Source: CAZMHL01 sp045605445
Lineage (GTDB): Bacteria > Bacillota > Clostridia > RGIG6154
Length of the DNA stretch: 64,000 bases
Direction of reading: 5' to 3'
Assembly (NCBI GenBank): GCA_045605445.1
Contig: JAZUPZ010000021.1
Coordinates: 1-64,000, forward strand
This document shows, one piece after another, positions 15,081 through 23,271 of the stretch. The notes beneath the pieces were generated by a model. It had not been told where the DNA came from. It did no database searches and saw nothing but the letters and a program-made list of their open reading frames with translations. A program made the position numbers and the translations under genes. Position 1 is the stretch's first letter, and every line of letters begins with the position of its first letter.

Positions 15081-15197
15081 AAAAAAGGGCAATCAGCAAC
15101 AAAGGCTGAATCACCCCGATGGTTTGCCGGAAGTGGCAAAGTTATGTGTGAGAAAAGTCACAAAACCATCAGCAACACTTAGATATACTATATGTTG
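15081..15197 (-). promoter_or_regulatory. Structured leader with terminator upstream of pflB, class unknown
   Basis: On the minus strand a three-way-junction-like fold is visible: outer stem GATGG (15170-15166) with CCATC (15122-15118), inner hairpins TGTGA/TCACA (15162-15147) and TTTGCC/GGCAAA (15140-15123). An intrinsic terminator follows (15117-15081: arms GGGTGATTCAGC and GCTGATTGCCC, then TTTTTT). The sequence GTTGCTGAT occurs twice, once before the outer stem and once as the 3' terminator arm, so the first copy can compete for GATTCAGC and act as antiterminator. It lacks the motifs of the ZTP (pfl) riboswitch. Ligand, if any, unknown. Confidence 0.65.
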
Positions 15198-15204
15198 TGT
15201 TGCC

Positions 15205-15233
15205 ATTATACAATATATAGCTTATTTTGTCAA
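15205..15233 (-). promoter_or_regulatory. Promoter of pflB-pflA
   Basis: Minus strand: TTGACA (15233-15228), 17 bases, TATAAT (15210-15205). It leaves a leader of about 150 bases. Confidence 0.85.
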
Positions 15234-15272
15234 TATACAAAGTAAAAAAACTTTTACAACAGAACTTGAAGA

Positions 15273-15301
15273 TTGACATATATTTTTATATTTGATAAAA
15301 T
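15273..15301 (+). promoter_or_regulatory. Promoter of the ABC exporter operon
   Basis: TTGACA (15273-15278), 17 bases, TAAAAT (15296-15301), divergent from the pflB promoter. Confidence 0.8.
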
Positions 15302-15339
15302 TTGTAGTGATCAAAAACTACTTTGTGGAAGTGATTTGA

Positions 15340-17061
15340 ATGAAGATAATTTTTCACTATCTTAAAAGATTTTACGGTCGTATGACGGTTGGACTTATAA
15401 TCAAAACTACGGGTACGATTGTAGAACTTTTTCTTCCTTATATACTGAGCCATATTCTCGGTAATGTAAATAATTTTAATGTTAAAAATATTCTGTTCTG
15501 GGGACTTCTTATGATCTTATGTGCAGTAACAGGATGTGTATTCAATATTATTGCAAACAGAATGGCTGCACGCGTATCAAAGAATTTTGCAGAAAATATG
15601 CGTAAAGATCTGTTCAGAAAAACGTTGAGACTGTCAGCAACCCAAACTGATAAGTTTACAATTCCGTCTCTTGAATCGAGAATCACAACAGATACATATC
15701 ACGTTCATCACTTCATAAATATGATTCAGAGAATGGGTGTAAGAGCACCGATAATGCTTTTTGGCGGAATAGGGATAACTCTTTTTATGGATGCTCATCT
15801 GGCTATGGTAATGATAGCTATTCTTCCTTTTATTTTTGTAACTGTTTTTACAATTTCCAAAAGGGGCGTTCCTCCTTACTCCAAAGTTCAGAAATCTACT
15901 GATTCAATGATAAGAGTTGTAAGGGAGGATGTGCAGGGAATACGTGTAATAAAGGCTCTGTCGAAAACAGATTATGAACACAAACGTTACGACGGAGTAA
16001 ATAAGATACTTGTAAAAGATGAGATACGTGCCGGTGTTATAATGGGAAGCGTAAATCCGATTATGAACTTTTTTATGAATATGTGTACAGTTGCAGTTAT
16101 AGCAATAAGTTCTGTAAGAGTATCGGGAGGAGTTTCCGGTCCGGAAACGGTAATTGCTTTTATACAGTATTTTACTCATATTTCAATGGCTATGATGTCT
16201 GTTAGCCGTATGTTTGTAATGTACACAAAATGTGCAGCATCGGCGAAAAGAATTTCTGAGGTTCTTGAAACAGAGGAAGAACTTGTTATTGAATCCAAAA
16301 CTGATTACCCTGATATACAAACAACTGCTCATATAAAATTTAACAATGTATTTTTTTCTTACAACGGTAAAAAGAATAATGTTGAAGGAATAAACTTTGA
16401 AATAGAAAAAGGCGGAACAATAGGAATTATAGGCGCAACCGGTTCGGGAAAGTCTACCATAATAAAATTGCTTTTAAGGTTTTACGATGTTACGGGCGGA
16501 AATGTGTATATAAACGGAGAAGATATCAGAACATTAGAGAAAGAAAAACTGTACAAAATGTTCGGTTCGGCACTTCAGTTTGATTTTTTGTATGCTGATA
16601 CGATTGAAGAAAATATACGTTTCGGACGTGACATACCTGATGAAAAAATAACAGAAGCAGCAGTGATAGCACAGGCAAACGATTTTATCACGGCGTTTCC
16701 GGACGGATATTCCCATACGCTTTCACAACACGGTACAAATATTTCCGGTGGACAGAAACAAAGAATTCTTATATCCAGAGCAATAGCGGCAAAGCCGGAT
16801 ATACTTATACTTGACGATAGCTCCTCGGCGCTTGATTATAAAACTGATGCGGCGCTCAGAAAGGCTTTGAGTGAAAATATGAGCGAAACAACGGTAGTTA
16901 CTGTTGCACAGCGGGTGAGTTCGGTTAAAAATTCTGATCTTATAATTGTACTCGATGAAGGTAAAATTATAGGAATGGGAACTCACGAAAAGCTTCTTCG
17001 TGAGTGCAGAGAGTACAAAGAAATCAGCGATTCTCAGATGGGAGGTGCTTTTGTTGAGTAA
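15340..17061 (+). CDS. ABC transporter, fused permease/ATPase, subunit 1 of a heterodimer
   Basis: A 573-residue half-transporter: six membrane segments in residues about 1-300, then a nucleotide-binding domain with Walker A GATGSGKST (about 365), signature ISGGQKQR (about 467) and Walker B ILILDDSSSALD (about 488). The catalytic glutamate after Walker B is an aspartate, and the H-loop histidine is a glutamine (TVAQRVSSV, about 521), so its own ATP site is degenerate. The next gene supplies the canonical residues; together they form an asymmetric exporter of the BmrCD/TM287-288 type, which usually exports drugs, lipids or peptides. The two genes overlap by 8 bp. Confidence 0.93.
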   Translation: MKIIFHYLKRFYGRMTVGLIIKTTGTIVELFLPYILSHILGNVNNFNVKNILFWGLLMILCAVTGCVFNIIANRMAARVSKNFAENMRKDLFRKTLRLSATQTDKFTIPSLESRITTDTYHVHHFINMIQRMGVRAPIMLFGGIGITLFMDAHLAMVMIAILPFIFVTVFTISKRGVPPYSKVQKSTDSMIRVVREDVQGIRVIKALSKTDYEHKRYDGVNKILVKDEIRAGVIMGSVNPIMNFFMNMCTVAVIAISSVRVSGGVSGPETVIAFIQYFTHISMAMMSVSRMFVMYTKCAASAKRISEVLETEEELVIESKTDYPDIQTTAHIKFNNVFFSYNGKKNNVEGINFEIEKGGTIGIIGATGSGKSTIIKLLLRFYDVTGGNVYINGEDIRTLEKEKLYKMFGSALQFDFLYADTIEENIRFGRDIPDEKITEAAVIAQANDFITAFPDGYSHTLSQHGTNISGGQKQRILISRAIAAKPDILILDDSSSALDYKTDAALRKALSENMSETTVVTVAQRVSSVKNSDLIIVLDEGKIIGMGTHEKLLRECREYKEISDSQMGGAFVE

Positions 17062-18844
17062 AAGAGAAAATATCCAAAGAGATACAAAAGCAATTTTCCT
17101 GCGTCTGTGCGGATATGTTTTTAAGCATTGGCAGTTGTTCCTGCTGGCAATACTTCTTACTTTGGTTTCAAATCAGCTCGCTCTTCTGGGACCAAAGTAT
17201 TCCGGAGAAGCTATTGATGCCATGACTTTGGCTGGAGGAGTAGATTTCAAAACAGTAAGAGAAAGCGTAGTAAAAATGCTGTTATGTTATGTTTCTTCAG
17301 CAGTTCTGTCATATTTGCTTGCATCGCTTATGATAGTGATAAGTCAGAAAATTGTGTATACAATGCGACGTCAGCTGTTTGAAAAGCTCACTACACTTCC
17401 GGTAAATTACTTTGATACTCATGCAACGGGTGATATAGTCAGTCATATTTCTTATGATATTGACACAATTAACAGTACGCTTTCTCATGACCTTGTGCAG
17501 ATAATGACAAGCCTTTATACGGTTTTAGGTTCGCTTATTTTTATGTGGCATATATCAAAGCCTCTGATTCTTGTGTTCGTAATAACGGTGCCGTCTGCTG
17601 TATTGTTTACAAGATTTCGCGCAAAGCATATAAGACCTTTATTCAGAAAACGCTCAAAAAAGCTGGGAGAATTGAACGGATATGCTGAGGAAATGTTGTC
17701 AGGTTGCAGAACAATTCAGGCTTACGAAAGGGAAGAGGAAATATCCGGAAGGTTCAACAAACGTAATACCGATTCTATGAACGCTTATTACAAGGCGGAT
17801 TATTACGGATGTACCATAGGTCCTACAGTAAATTTTATAAACAATCTTTCTATTTCGCTTGTTATGATGCTGGGGGGAATATTGTATATGTTTTCTCAAA
17901 ATGGTGTTGTGACGGAAGCCTCTGTGTTTTTCATAACCCTCGGAGGAGTGGCTCAGTTTGTTCAGTATTCGAGAAAGTTTGCAGGACCAATAAACGAATT
18001 TGCTAATATTATAAATGAATTTCAGTCTGCTTTTTCTGCAGCAGACAGAGTGTTTAAAATTATTGATGAAAATCCGGAAGGAAAGGATTCCGACAATGCG
18101 GTTGTCCTTGATAATGTTGAAGGTAAGGTTGAATTCGAAAATGTAATTTTCGGATACACTCCTGATAAAACAATACTTAAAGATGTTTCCTTTGTTGCAA
18201 AACCGGGGAAGACAATCGCAATAGTAGGACCTACCGGAGCGGGAAAAACTACAATCATAAGTCTTCTTATGAGGTTTTACGACGTCAGCTCGGGAACTGC
18301 AAGGGTTGATGGGACAGACATAAGAGAAATAACCAGAAAGTCGCTAAGAAATGCATACACAATGGTTCTTCAGGACACCTGGCTTTTCCGTGGCACAATT
18401 TATGATAATATAGCTTACGGAAGGGAAGGTGCAACCTTTGAAGAAGTAAAAAAAGCGGCAAAAGCTGCAAGAATAGACAGTTATATCGAAAGCTTACCCG
18501 AAGGATATAACACAATACTTACCGATGACGGAGTGAATATTTCAAAAGGACAGAGACAGCTGATAACAATTGCAAGAGCAATGATATCCGATTCTCAGAT
18601 GTTAATTCTCGATGAGGCTACTTCTAATGTAGATTCAAGAACTGAAATTAAAATTCAGGAAGCTATGGCAGAGTTGATGAAGGGGAGGACGTGCTTTGTT
18701 ATAGCTCACCGTTTATCAACTATCAGAAATGCCGATCAGATTCTGGTGCTTCAGAATGGGGAAATCACAGAGGTTGGAAACCACGATGAGCTTATGAATA
18801 ATGGCGGTTTTTACAGTACGTTATATAATTCACAATTCAACTAA
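17054..18844 (+). CDS. ABC transporter, fused permease/ATPase, subunit 2 of a heterodimer
   Basis: A 596-residue partner of the preceding gene. I place the start at the TTG at 17054, eight bases after GGGAGG; an in-frame ATG at 17000 lies deep in the upstream gene and has no ribosome binding site. Six membrane segments are followed by Walker A GPTGAGKTT (about 392), a degenerate signature ISKGQRQL (about 495), intact Walker B MLILDEATSNVD (about 517) and H-loop VIAHRLST (about 551). The good signature of subunit 1 plus this Walker A/B makes the hydrolytic site; the degenerate site pairs subunit 1 Walker motifs with this altered signature. Substrate unknown. Confidence 0.93.
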   Translation: MSKRENIQRDTKAIFLRLCGYVFKHWQLFLLAILLTLVSNQLALLGPKYSGEAIDAMTLAGGVDFKTVRESVVKMLLCYVSSAVLSYLLASLMIVISQKIVYTMRRQLFEKLTTLPVNYFDTHATGDIVSHISYDIDTINSTLSHDLVQIMTSLYTVLGSLIFMWHISKPLILVFVITVPSAVLFTRFRAKHIRPLFRKRSKKLGELNGYAEEMLSGCRTIQAYEREEEISGRFNKRNTDSMNAYYKADYYGCTIGPTVNFINNLSISLVMMLGGILYMFSQNGVVTEASVFFITLGGVAQFVQYSRKFAGPINEFANIINEFQSAFSAADRVFKIIDENPEGKDSDNAVVLDNVEGKVEFENVIFGYTPDKTILKDVSFVAKPGKTIAIVGPTGAGKTTIISLLMRFYDVSSGTARVDGTDIREITRKSLRNAYTMVLQDTWLFRGTIYDNIAYGREGATFEEVKKAAKAARIDSYIESLPEGYNTILTDDGVNISKGQRQLITIARAMISDSQMLILDEATSNVDSRTEIKIQEAMAELMKGRTCFVIAHRLSTIRNADQILVLQNGEITEVGNHDELMNNGGFYSTLYNSQFN

Positions 18845-18874
18845 AAAAAGACACCTTATGGTGTCTTTTTTTAG
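18842..18874. terminator. Two-way terminator after the ABC operon
   Basis: Arms AAAAAAAGACACC and GGTGTCTTTTTTT around TTAT, between converging genes. The same core recurs at 19791-19832. Confidence 0.9.
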
Positions 18875-19695
18875 TTGAAATAGTGTTCTTTTATATATTT
18901 GACGGCGTGTTCTTCGTTTGAACAAATAACGTCGTTACATATTTTTTTAATACCGTCCGCAGCGTTGCTGACAGCAAGTCCCAATCCGGCAGTTTCAATC
19001 ATTGTGGCATCGTTCATACTGTCGCCAACGCTTATTATGTCTTTTAAATTGATGTCAAGAAGAGCAGATAGTCTTTTTAACCCGTTTCCTTTGCCGGCTT
19101 TGGATGAAAAGACTTCCAAATTATGAGCAAAGGCTTCAGCTATCAGATAGTCACCGGTTTCTTCAAGTATTTTTTTACATTCGTTGAGTTCTTTATCACT
19201 GTGAAAAAATACAGATATTACCTCAATGTTGTCGAAAGAGTAGCATAATTCGTCAAAGTTTTCAGACATTATGCCTGTTTTGGCAACTACGTTTCTGTGT
19301 AATTCTTCAACATGGTGATATTTGCACTCTTCTATACTCTGACGGGTCGCGTCAAAATAACCTTCACCATTGAATCTGACAGTCATAAGTGTTTCGTAGG
19401 AATTTAAAGTGTCAAGAAGAAATTTTGCCTGAGTTTTAGGAATACATTCAGAAAAGGTTTCGCCTGTTTTTCTATCTAATATAACCGCTCCGTTTGAATA
19501 AATGATATATCTGATTCCCGGTATATTCAACACTTCTTTCGGAGTTTCTCCGAGGGTTCTTCCTGAAGATGGAACAAAATGTATTCCTTTGCCTGAAAGC
19601 TCTTTTATGGCGTTGATGTTTTCGTTACTGACTTTTGATTGGTTGTTTAAAAGTGTTCCGTCAAGGTCGCTTATAATTATTTTGTATTTACTCAT
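18871..19695 (-). CDS. Cof-type HAD-superfamily phosphatase
   Basis: A 274-residue cytoplasmic hydrolase with motif I SDLDGTLL (nucleophile Asp10), motif II SSGR, a C2B-type cap, and motif IV GDSMNDATMIETAG (about residue 217), the pattern of Cof/YidA sugar-phosphate phosphatases. The ATG has GGAGGT nearby. Substrate specificity of this group cannot be read from sequence. It is monocistronic, converging on the ABC operon across a shared terminator. Confidence 0.93.
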   Translation of the reverse strand: MSKYKIIISDLDGTLLNNQSKVSNENINAIKELSGKGIHFVPSSGRTLGETPKEVLNIPGIRYIIYSNGAVILDRKTGETFSECIPKTQAKFLLDTLNSYETLMTVRFNGEGYFDATRQSIEECKYHHVEELHRNVVAKTGIMSENFDELCYSFDNIEVISVFFHSDKELNECKKILEETGDYLIAEAFAHNLEVFSSKAGKGNGLKRLSALLDINLKDIISVGDSMNDATMIETAGLGLAVSNAADGIKKICNDVICSNEEHAVKYIKEHYFN

Positions 19696-19790
19696 ATTTA
19701 CCTCCGAAGTAAATTCGGTTTATTATATCATAACAATTTAGTCAATACAAGAAGAAAATAAAAACAAAAGAGCTAAAATTTGATTTCTTT

Positions 19791-19832
19791 GCCAAATAAA
19801 AAAGACACCGTTTGGTGTCTTTTTTATTTGGC
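19791..19832 (-). terminator. Terminator of tRNA-Ser, overlapping its CCA end
   Basis: Perfect 19-base arms beginning GCCAAATAAAAAAGACACC; the arm nearer the tRNA includes the encoded CCA. Confidence 0.85.
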
Positions 19833-19921
19833 GGAGAAGAAGGGATTTGAACCCTTGCACGGGAGTTACCCGCCTACCGCATTTCCAATGCGGCCCCTTC
19901 GGCCAGCTTGGGTACTTCTCC
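19829..19921 (-). tRNA. tRNA-Ser (anticodon GGA)
   Basis: A class II tRNA: acceptor stem GGAGAAG with CTTCTCC, long variable arm, T-loop GGTTCAAATCC, anticodon loop ATTGGAAAT giving GGA, which reads UCC/UCU serine codons. Discriminator G is followed by an encoded CCA. Without CCA the gene is 19832-19921. A plausible promoter (TTGATT, 17 bases, TATCAT) lies just upstream on the minus strand. Confidence 0.97.
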
Positions 19922-19969
19922 TTATGTCAACTTTATTATGATACTATAAAAATCAAAAAAAATCAATAG

Positions 19970-20185
19970 TTATTTTAAAATTTGTTCATATTTGATTTTT
20001 GTTTTACCTAAAAATTTACCGGTATCGGCAACAATAAGCTTTTTCTCCGGGCAGTCACTAAGTGTAATATTTTCAAATCCGTTTTTTCCGTGAACAGAAA
20101 TAACTGTTTCAGAAGACATAGGCAGTCTAAGGGATCTGATTTTATAAAGAGTTTTGATTTTGTCAAGAATTTCTGACTTTTTCAT
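19970..20185 (-). CDS. Small protein of unknown function (71 aa)
   Basis: Start at the ATG 20185 after GAAAGGAT; upstream in-frame ATGs fall in the RNA gene region. The sequence MKKSEILDKIKTLYKIRSLR suggests an N-terminal helix followed by short strands (ETVISVHGKNGFENITLSD). No membrane segment and no family I recognise. It lies between tRNA-Ser and the 6S-like RNA, same strand. Confidence 0.6.
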   Translation of the reverse strand: MKKSEILDKIKTLYKIRSLRLPMSSETVISVHGKNGFENITLSDCPEKKLIVADTGKFLGKTKIKYEQILK

Positions 20186-20219
20186 AATAAATCCTTTCAA
20201 TATGTAGCAAAATTTCATA

Positions 20220-20410
20220 AAAATCCCGCCCAATCGTTATCTCGGCTAATTTTTAAACCTGTTACCACAGGTGGGTTCAGTCTCGACTGCTTATCGGTCC
20301 CATACGGCCATAAAGGCGGTGGGCATGCAAGCTACAGCCGAAGTCCACGATCCCTTATTATAAGTGTTGGTTCAAAACACGAACCGAGTTCAACACAAAT
20401 TGGGCAGGTA
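20220..20410 (-). ncRNA. ssrS: Structured RNA of about 190 nt, 6S RNA (SsrS)-like
   Basis: On the minus strand the ends form a 10-bp closing stem, CCTGCCCAAT (20408-20399) with ATTGGGCGGG (20234-20225), followed by ATTTTT. Next inward, CTCGG pairs with CCGAG across a large internal bubble; local hairpins GGTTC/GAACC and CCTGT/ACAGG sit on either side of the bubble, and a long irregular apical arm contains GGCTGTAGCTTGCATGCCC. Size, terminal stem, central bubble and apical arm fit 6S RNA, the global regulator that mimics an open promoter and binds RNA polymerase. No open reading frame explains the region. Assignment by shape, not by alignment. Confidence 0.55.
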
Positions 20411-20418
20411 AAATAATT

Positions 20419-20673
20419 TTATTCTTCCTCTTCAACAGATTCGAGGTATTTGTCGAAAACCTTTTGAGCTTCATCGTCGTCTTCTATACCTACTAAAATT
20501 TCGTTGTCATCTTCATCGTTTTCAAATTTAAGAATCACAACGCCGTCGTCAGGATTTTCAACGGGGAGGAGAAGTACGTATACATTCTCGTCCATTTCTA
20601 TCGTGTCAATATGTTCAAATTCAACCTCTTTACCTTCGTCATCGGTAAGAAGTACTGTGTTTTTTTCTTCCAT
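20419..20673 (-). CDS. DUF1292-family acidic protein
   Basis: An 84-residue, very acidic soluble protein (VLLTDDEGKEVEFEHIDTIE, then VVILKFENDEDDNE, ending SVEEEE), matching the DUF1292 pattern common in Firmicutes. No catalytic motif; function unknown. The ATG follows AAAGGAG by seven bases. Its 3' end abuts the 6S-like RNA. Confidence 0.85.
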   Translation of the reverse strand: MEEKNTVLLTDDEGKEVEFEHIDTIEMDENVYVLLLPVENPDDGVVILKFENDEDDNEILVGIEDDDEAQKVFDKYLESVEEEE

Positions 20674-20738
20674 TTCAATTCTCCTTTACGGTATAAATTT
20701 TACAATAAAATAATATGTATGTCAATGGTTAATTGCGG

Positions 20739-21461
20739 TTATTTTGTGTTGGTGTTATCTGAAATAACTGTAGGAACAATAATTGCAAGAACAAGGCATA
20801 CCAAACCGTGCAGGAAGTTCTGCATTCTTGAAGTGCCTATTAAATTAAGTATATTTGAAGCAAACATTGCTAATGAAAAGATTCCGTAAAGCCATACAAA
20901 GGAACCCTTGTTTCCCTTTATTATGCTCATTGCCGATAATACTATACCTGCAAGAAACAAGATAGCAGCTTCTGTGTACATTACTGCGAGCAGATTGTTT
21001 GCCTGACTCTTGATAACGAAAGACAAGATCGCCGGTACAACAAAAAGAACAGGTACTGCGATATTGTATATTAAGCTTTTGTTGAAGTGTTTCTTTACGG
21101 CAAGAACGTCTGAATAACTCAGAGCGAAAACTGCAAAAACGGAATTTGCCGCCGCTGTTATGAGTGTGAAATAATTAGTGGAAGTAATGGCAAAAGTCAA
21201 GCTTCCTGCAAAATTTATTGTATTTAAAGCAACAAGTCCGACTGAAAGTAAAAACTTTTCTGTTTTGTCGATTGTTTTGAAGTGTACCATCGCAAATGCT
21301 GATGATATAATGAGGATTACATAGAAAAATACATAAATCCAGTTTGTTGCAGTTAAATCATACTGCATATAATAAAGACTGACTGTACAGAGTACAGCGA
21401 GAAGTGCACAAATTACCGTAACAGGCATTATGCTTTGAGCGTTTTTAAAAAAGTTCTTCAT
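20739..21461 (-). CDS. Polytopic membrane protein, unknown
   Basis: A 240-residue protein with about seven or eight hydrophobic segments (VTVICALLAVLCTVSLYY, WIYVFFYVILIISSAFAM, and so on) and short loops. No catalytic or binding motif seen. Upstream AAAGGATAAACTT precedes the ATG. Both neighbours on the same strand are small unrelated genes, so context does not help. Confidence 0.75.
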   Translation of the reverse strand: MKNFFKNAQSIMPVTVICALLAVLCTVSLYYMQYDLTATNWIYVFFYVILIISSAFAMVHFKTIDKTEKFLLSVGLVALNTINFAGSLTFAITSTNYFTLITAAANSVFAVFALSYSDVLAVKKHFNKSLIYNIAVPVLFVVPAILSFVIKSQANNLLAVMYTEAAILFLAGIVLSAMSIIKGNKGSFVWLYGIFSLAMFASNILNLIGTSRMQNFLHGLVCLVLAIIVPTVISDNTNTK

Positions 21462-21573
21462 AAGTTTATCCTTTCTCTTTTTGTAATAATTATATTATAC
21501 AGTAAATTTTGAAAATTTCAATATAAATTTCATTTGTAAAAGATAAAAATCATATAATTTTCTTGGTGATTGT

Positions 21574-23031
21574 ATGAAAAAGTCCACATTTTTAAAAAAT
21601 AAGTACTGTTATATTATTTTGTTTATTAACGTAGCGTTTATCCTTCTTTATCAGTTTGAATCCCGCGGTGCTTTTCTTGAAAGTCCGTTTCCAGGAAAGG
21701 GTTATCTGTGGTGTTCTGTGCCGGCAGTTTTTATTCTGAATCTTTATGTCAGTGATTTGTTTCTTAAAATGAAAGCAATACTTGTGTTTACCTTTTTGCC
21801 CAACTTAATCTTCGGGAGTTTTGGAGCATATTATAATATTTTTTCATCATTCTTTAATTCGGCTGTTTATCTGTTACTTTCATCAGCAATAAGTAATGCA
21901 ACCCTGAAATGCTGCACAAAGACAAAAAATGCTTTTGGTTTCACTGTTTTTTTACATACGGGTGCAAGTGTGATTTTATATCTGATTTCTTACACAAAAC
22001 TATTGAACTCATTTGAAAAGGTATTTTTAATTTCACCTCTTGGCAGATTTATGGTGCTTGATGTGTGCGGGATTAGTTTTCCGGAGTTGATTTTTTATTT
22101 TCTTTTGATAATTGTACTGAATCTTGAAAAGTTTAACAGGGACAAGATTTGCATTATGCTGACAATATTTGCGTGCTTTTGGATTACTTCCAATGTTTCG
22201 GCAACTGAAAAATTACCGGATATCAGATATATAAAAAATATAGAACTTGAATTTTCTGTGTATGATGATTATGCGATTTTTTACGGGAATAAAATAAATA
22301 CGAAATGTAAGTACTCGGATGATAAGGAAGCTGCTTATAATTTCCTGGCAAAGGCGAAGAATTATAAAGAAACGGGAGTAACTTTAAAAAACGGAAGGGA
22401 TAAGTATTTTGATGTTTCCGTTATTTTAACTACAAATGAAAATCTACATATTAAATATACAGTCAGAAATGTAAGCGTGATGTATACAGAAAAAGAACTT
22501 GAAGAATTAAGAAAAAGCAAAGACGCAATAAAAAACAATCCGATATTCAAAACTGAAAGAGTAAATTTTTTTACTGTTAACGATGAAATTCCTGATATGA
22601 ATATGTACAGGCTTATTGAATGTATAAAAAAAGATGTGAGAGAAAATCACATAAACCGGGTTATTCTGTATGATGTGAAGTTTCACGAGATAAGGTGGGG
22701 AAGAGCACTTAAAACACTTTGTGTATCGGTAGGAGACAATGATTATAATACGCTTAAGTATATTTATTCCTGCAAGGATTATAACGAACATACCAAAATA
22801 CCGGAAAGACTGCGGAAATATTTCGTCGGGTTTAATGTTTTACCCGGCTCTGACTTTTATGAGCTTATGAAAGAAAAGGAATACAAAAGAGAGGCGGGAT
22901 ATGTTTGCCTGAATTTGCTTCCGCTATCATCTCAAACCAGGTTTTCTGCGTTTTATGTTCCGTATACGAAATTTGTATATTTACCGGAACCTAAAACAAA
23001 AAATGGAACAGTATTTATAGAATACAAATAA
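21574..23031 (+). CDS. Membrane protein with large C-terminal domain, unknown
   Basis: A 485-residue protein. Residues about 1-215 contain five or six membrane segments, one with SRGAFLESPFPGKGYLWCS between the first two. Residues about 215-485 form a soluble domain beginning LPDIRYIKNIELEFSVYDDY and containing VSVILTTNENLHIKYTVRN and a later globular part (RRYFVGFNV-like region near residue 415). No family recognised. There is a weak ribosome binding site (TTGGTG). It directly precedes rpoB, where rplJ-rplL would be expected in most relatives. Confidence 0.7.
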   Translation: MKKSTFLKNKYCYIILFINVAFILLYQFESRGAFLESPFPGKGYLWCSVPAVFILNLYVSDLFLKMKAILVFTFLPNLIFGSFGAYYNIFSSFFNSAVYLLLSSAISNATLKCCTKTKNAFGFTVFLHTGASVILYLISYTKLLNSFEKVFLISPLGRFMVLDVCGISFPELIFYFLLIIVLNLEKFNRDKICIMLTIFACFWITSNVSATEKLPDIRYIKNIELEFSVYDDYAIFYGNKINTKCKYSDDKEAAYNFLAKAKNYKETGVTLKNGRDKYFDVSVILTTNENLHIKYTVRNVSVMYTEKELEELRKSKDAIKNNPIFKTERVNFFTVNDEIPDMNMYRLIECIKKDVRENHINRVILYDVKFHEIRWGRALKTLCVSVGDNDYNTLKYIYSCKDYNEHTKIPERLRKYFVGFNVLPGSDFYELMKEKEYKREAGYVCLNLLPLSSQTRFSAFYVPYTKFVYLPEPKTKNGTVFIEYK

Positions 23032-23055
23032 TTTGCAAAAAAGTTAATTCAATTG

Positions 23056-23084
23056 TTGACAAGCCTTCCTTTTTGTGGTAGAAT
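23056..23084 (+). promoter_or_regulatory. Promoter of rpoB-rpoC
   Basis: TTGACA (23056-23061), 17 bases, TAGAAT (23079-23084). The leader is about 180 bases and contains AAAGG/CCTTT within GAAC/GTTC pairing (about 23170-23215), which could be a regulatory hairpin. Confidence 0.8.
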
Positions 23085-23271
23085 AGACTTCTAATATTAT
23101 GTATATTGGTGTTATATGCCTTTATGTAAGATAAAAAGTATATATCAGTCGGAATTTTCATTCATATCTGGAACGGAAAGGGTTGACCTAAAGCCTTTCA
23201 ACTATGTTCAGGATGATTATTAGACAGCATCAATGGCAATAAATTAAAATTTAAACGAGGTGAATTTTTTT

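Noticed and set aside
15081..15197. pflB leader as a ZTP (pfl motif) riboswitch
   Set aside because: The class is named for pfl genes, but the conserved CCGCCTGGGC pseudoknot segment and the GGCGAAC-like junction are absent, and CGGGG is on the wrong side of the outer stem.
17000..17053. ATG at 17000 as the start of ABC subunit 2
   Set aside because: It would overlap the upstream gene by 62 bp and has no ribosome binding site; the TTG at 17054 has GGGAGG eight bases before it.
23260..23271. GTG start for rpoB giving four extra residues
   Set aside because: The GTG forms part of the ribosome binding site GAGGTG; the ATG at 23272 has ideal spacing.
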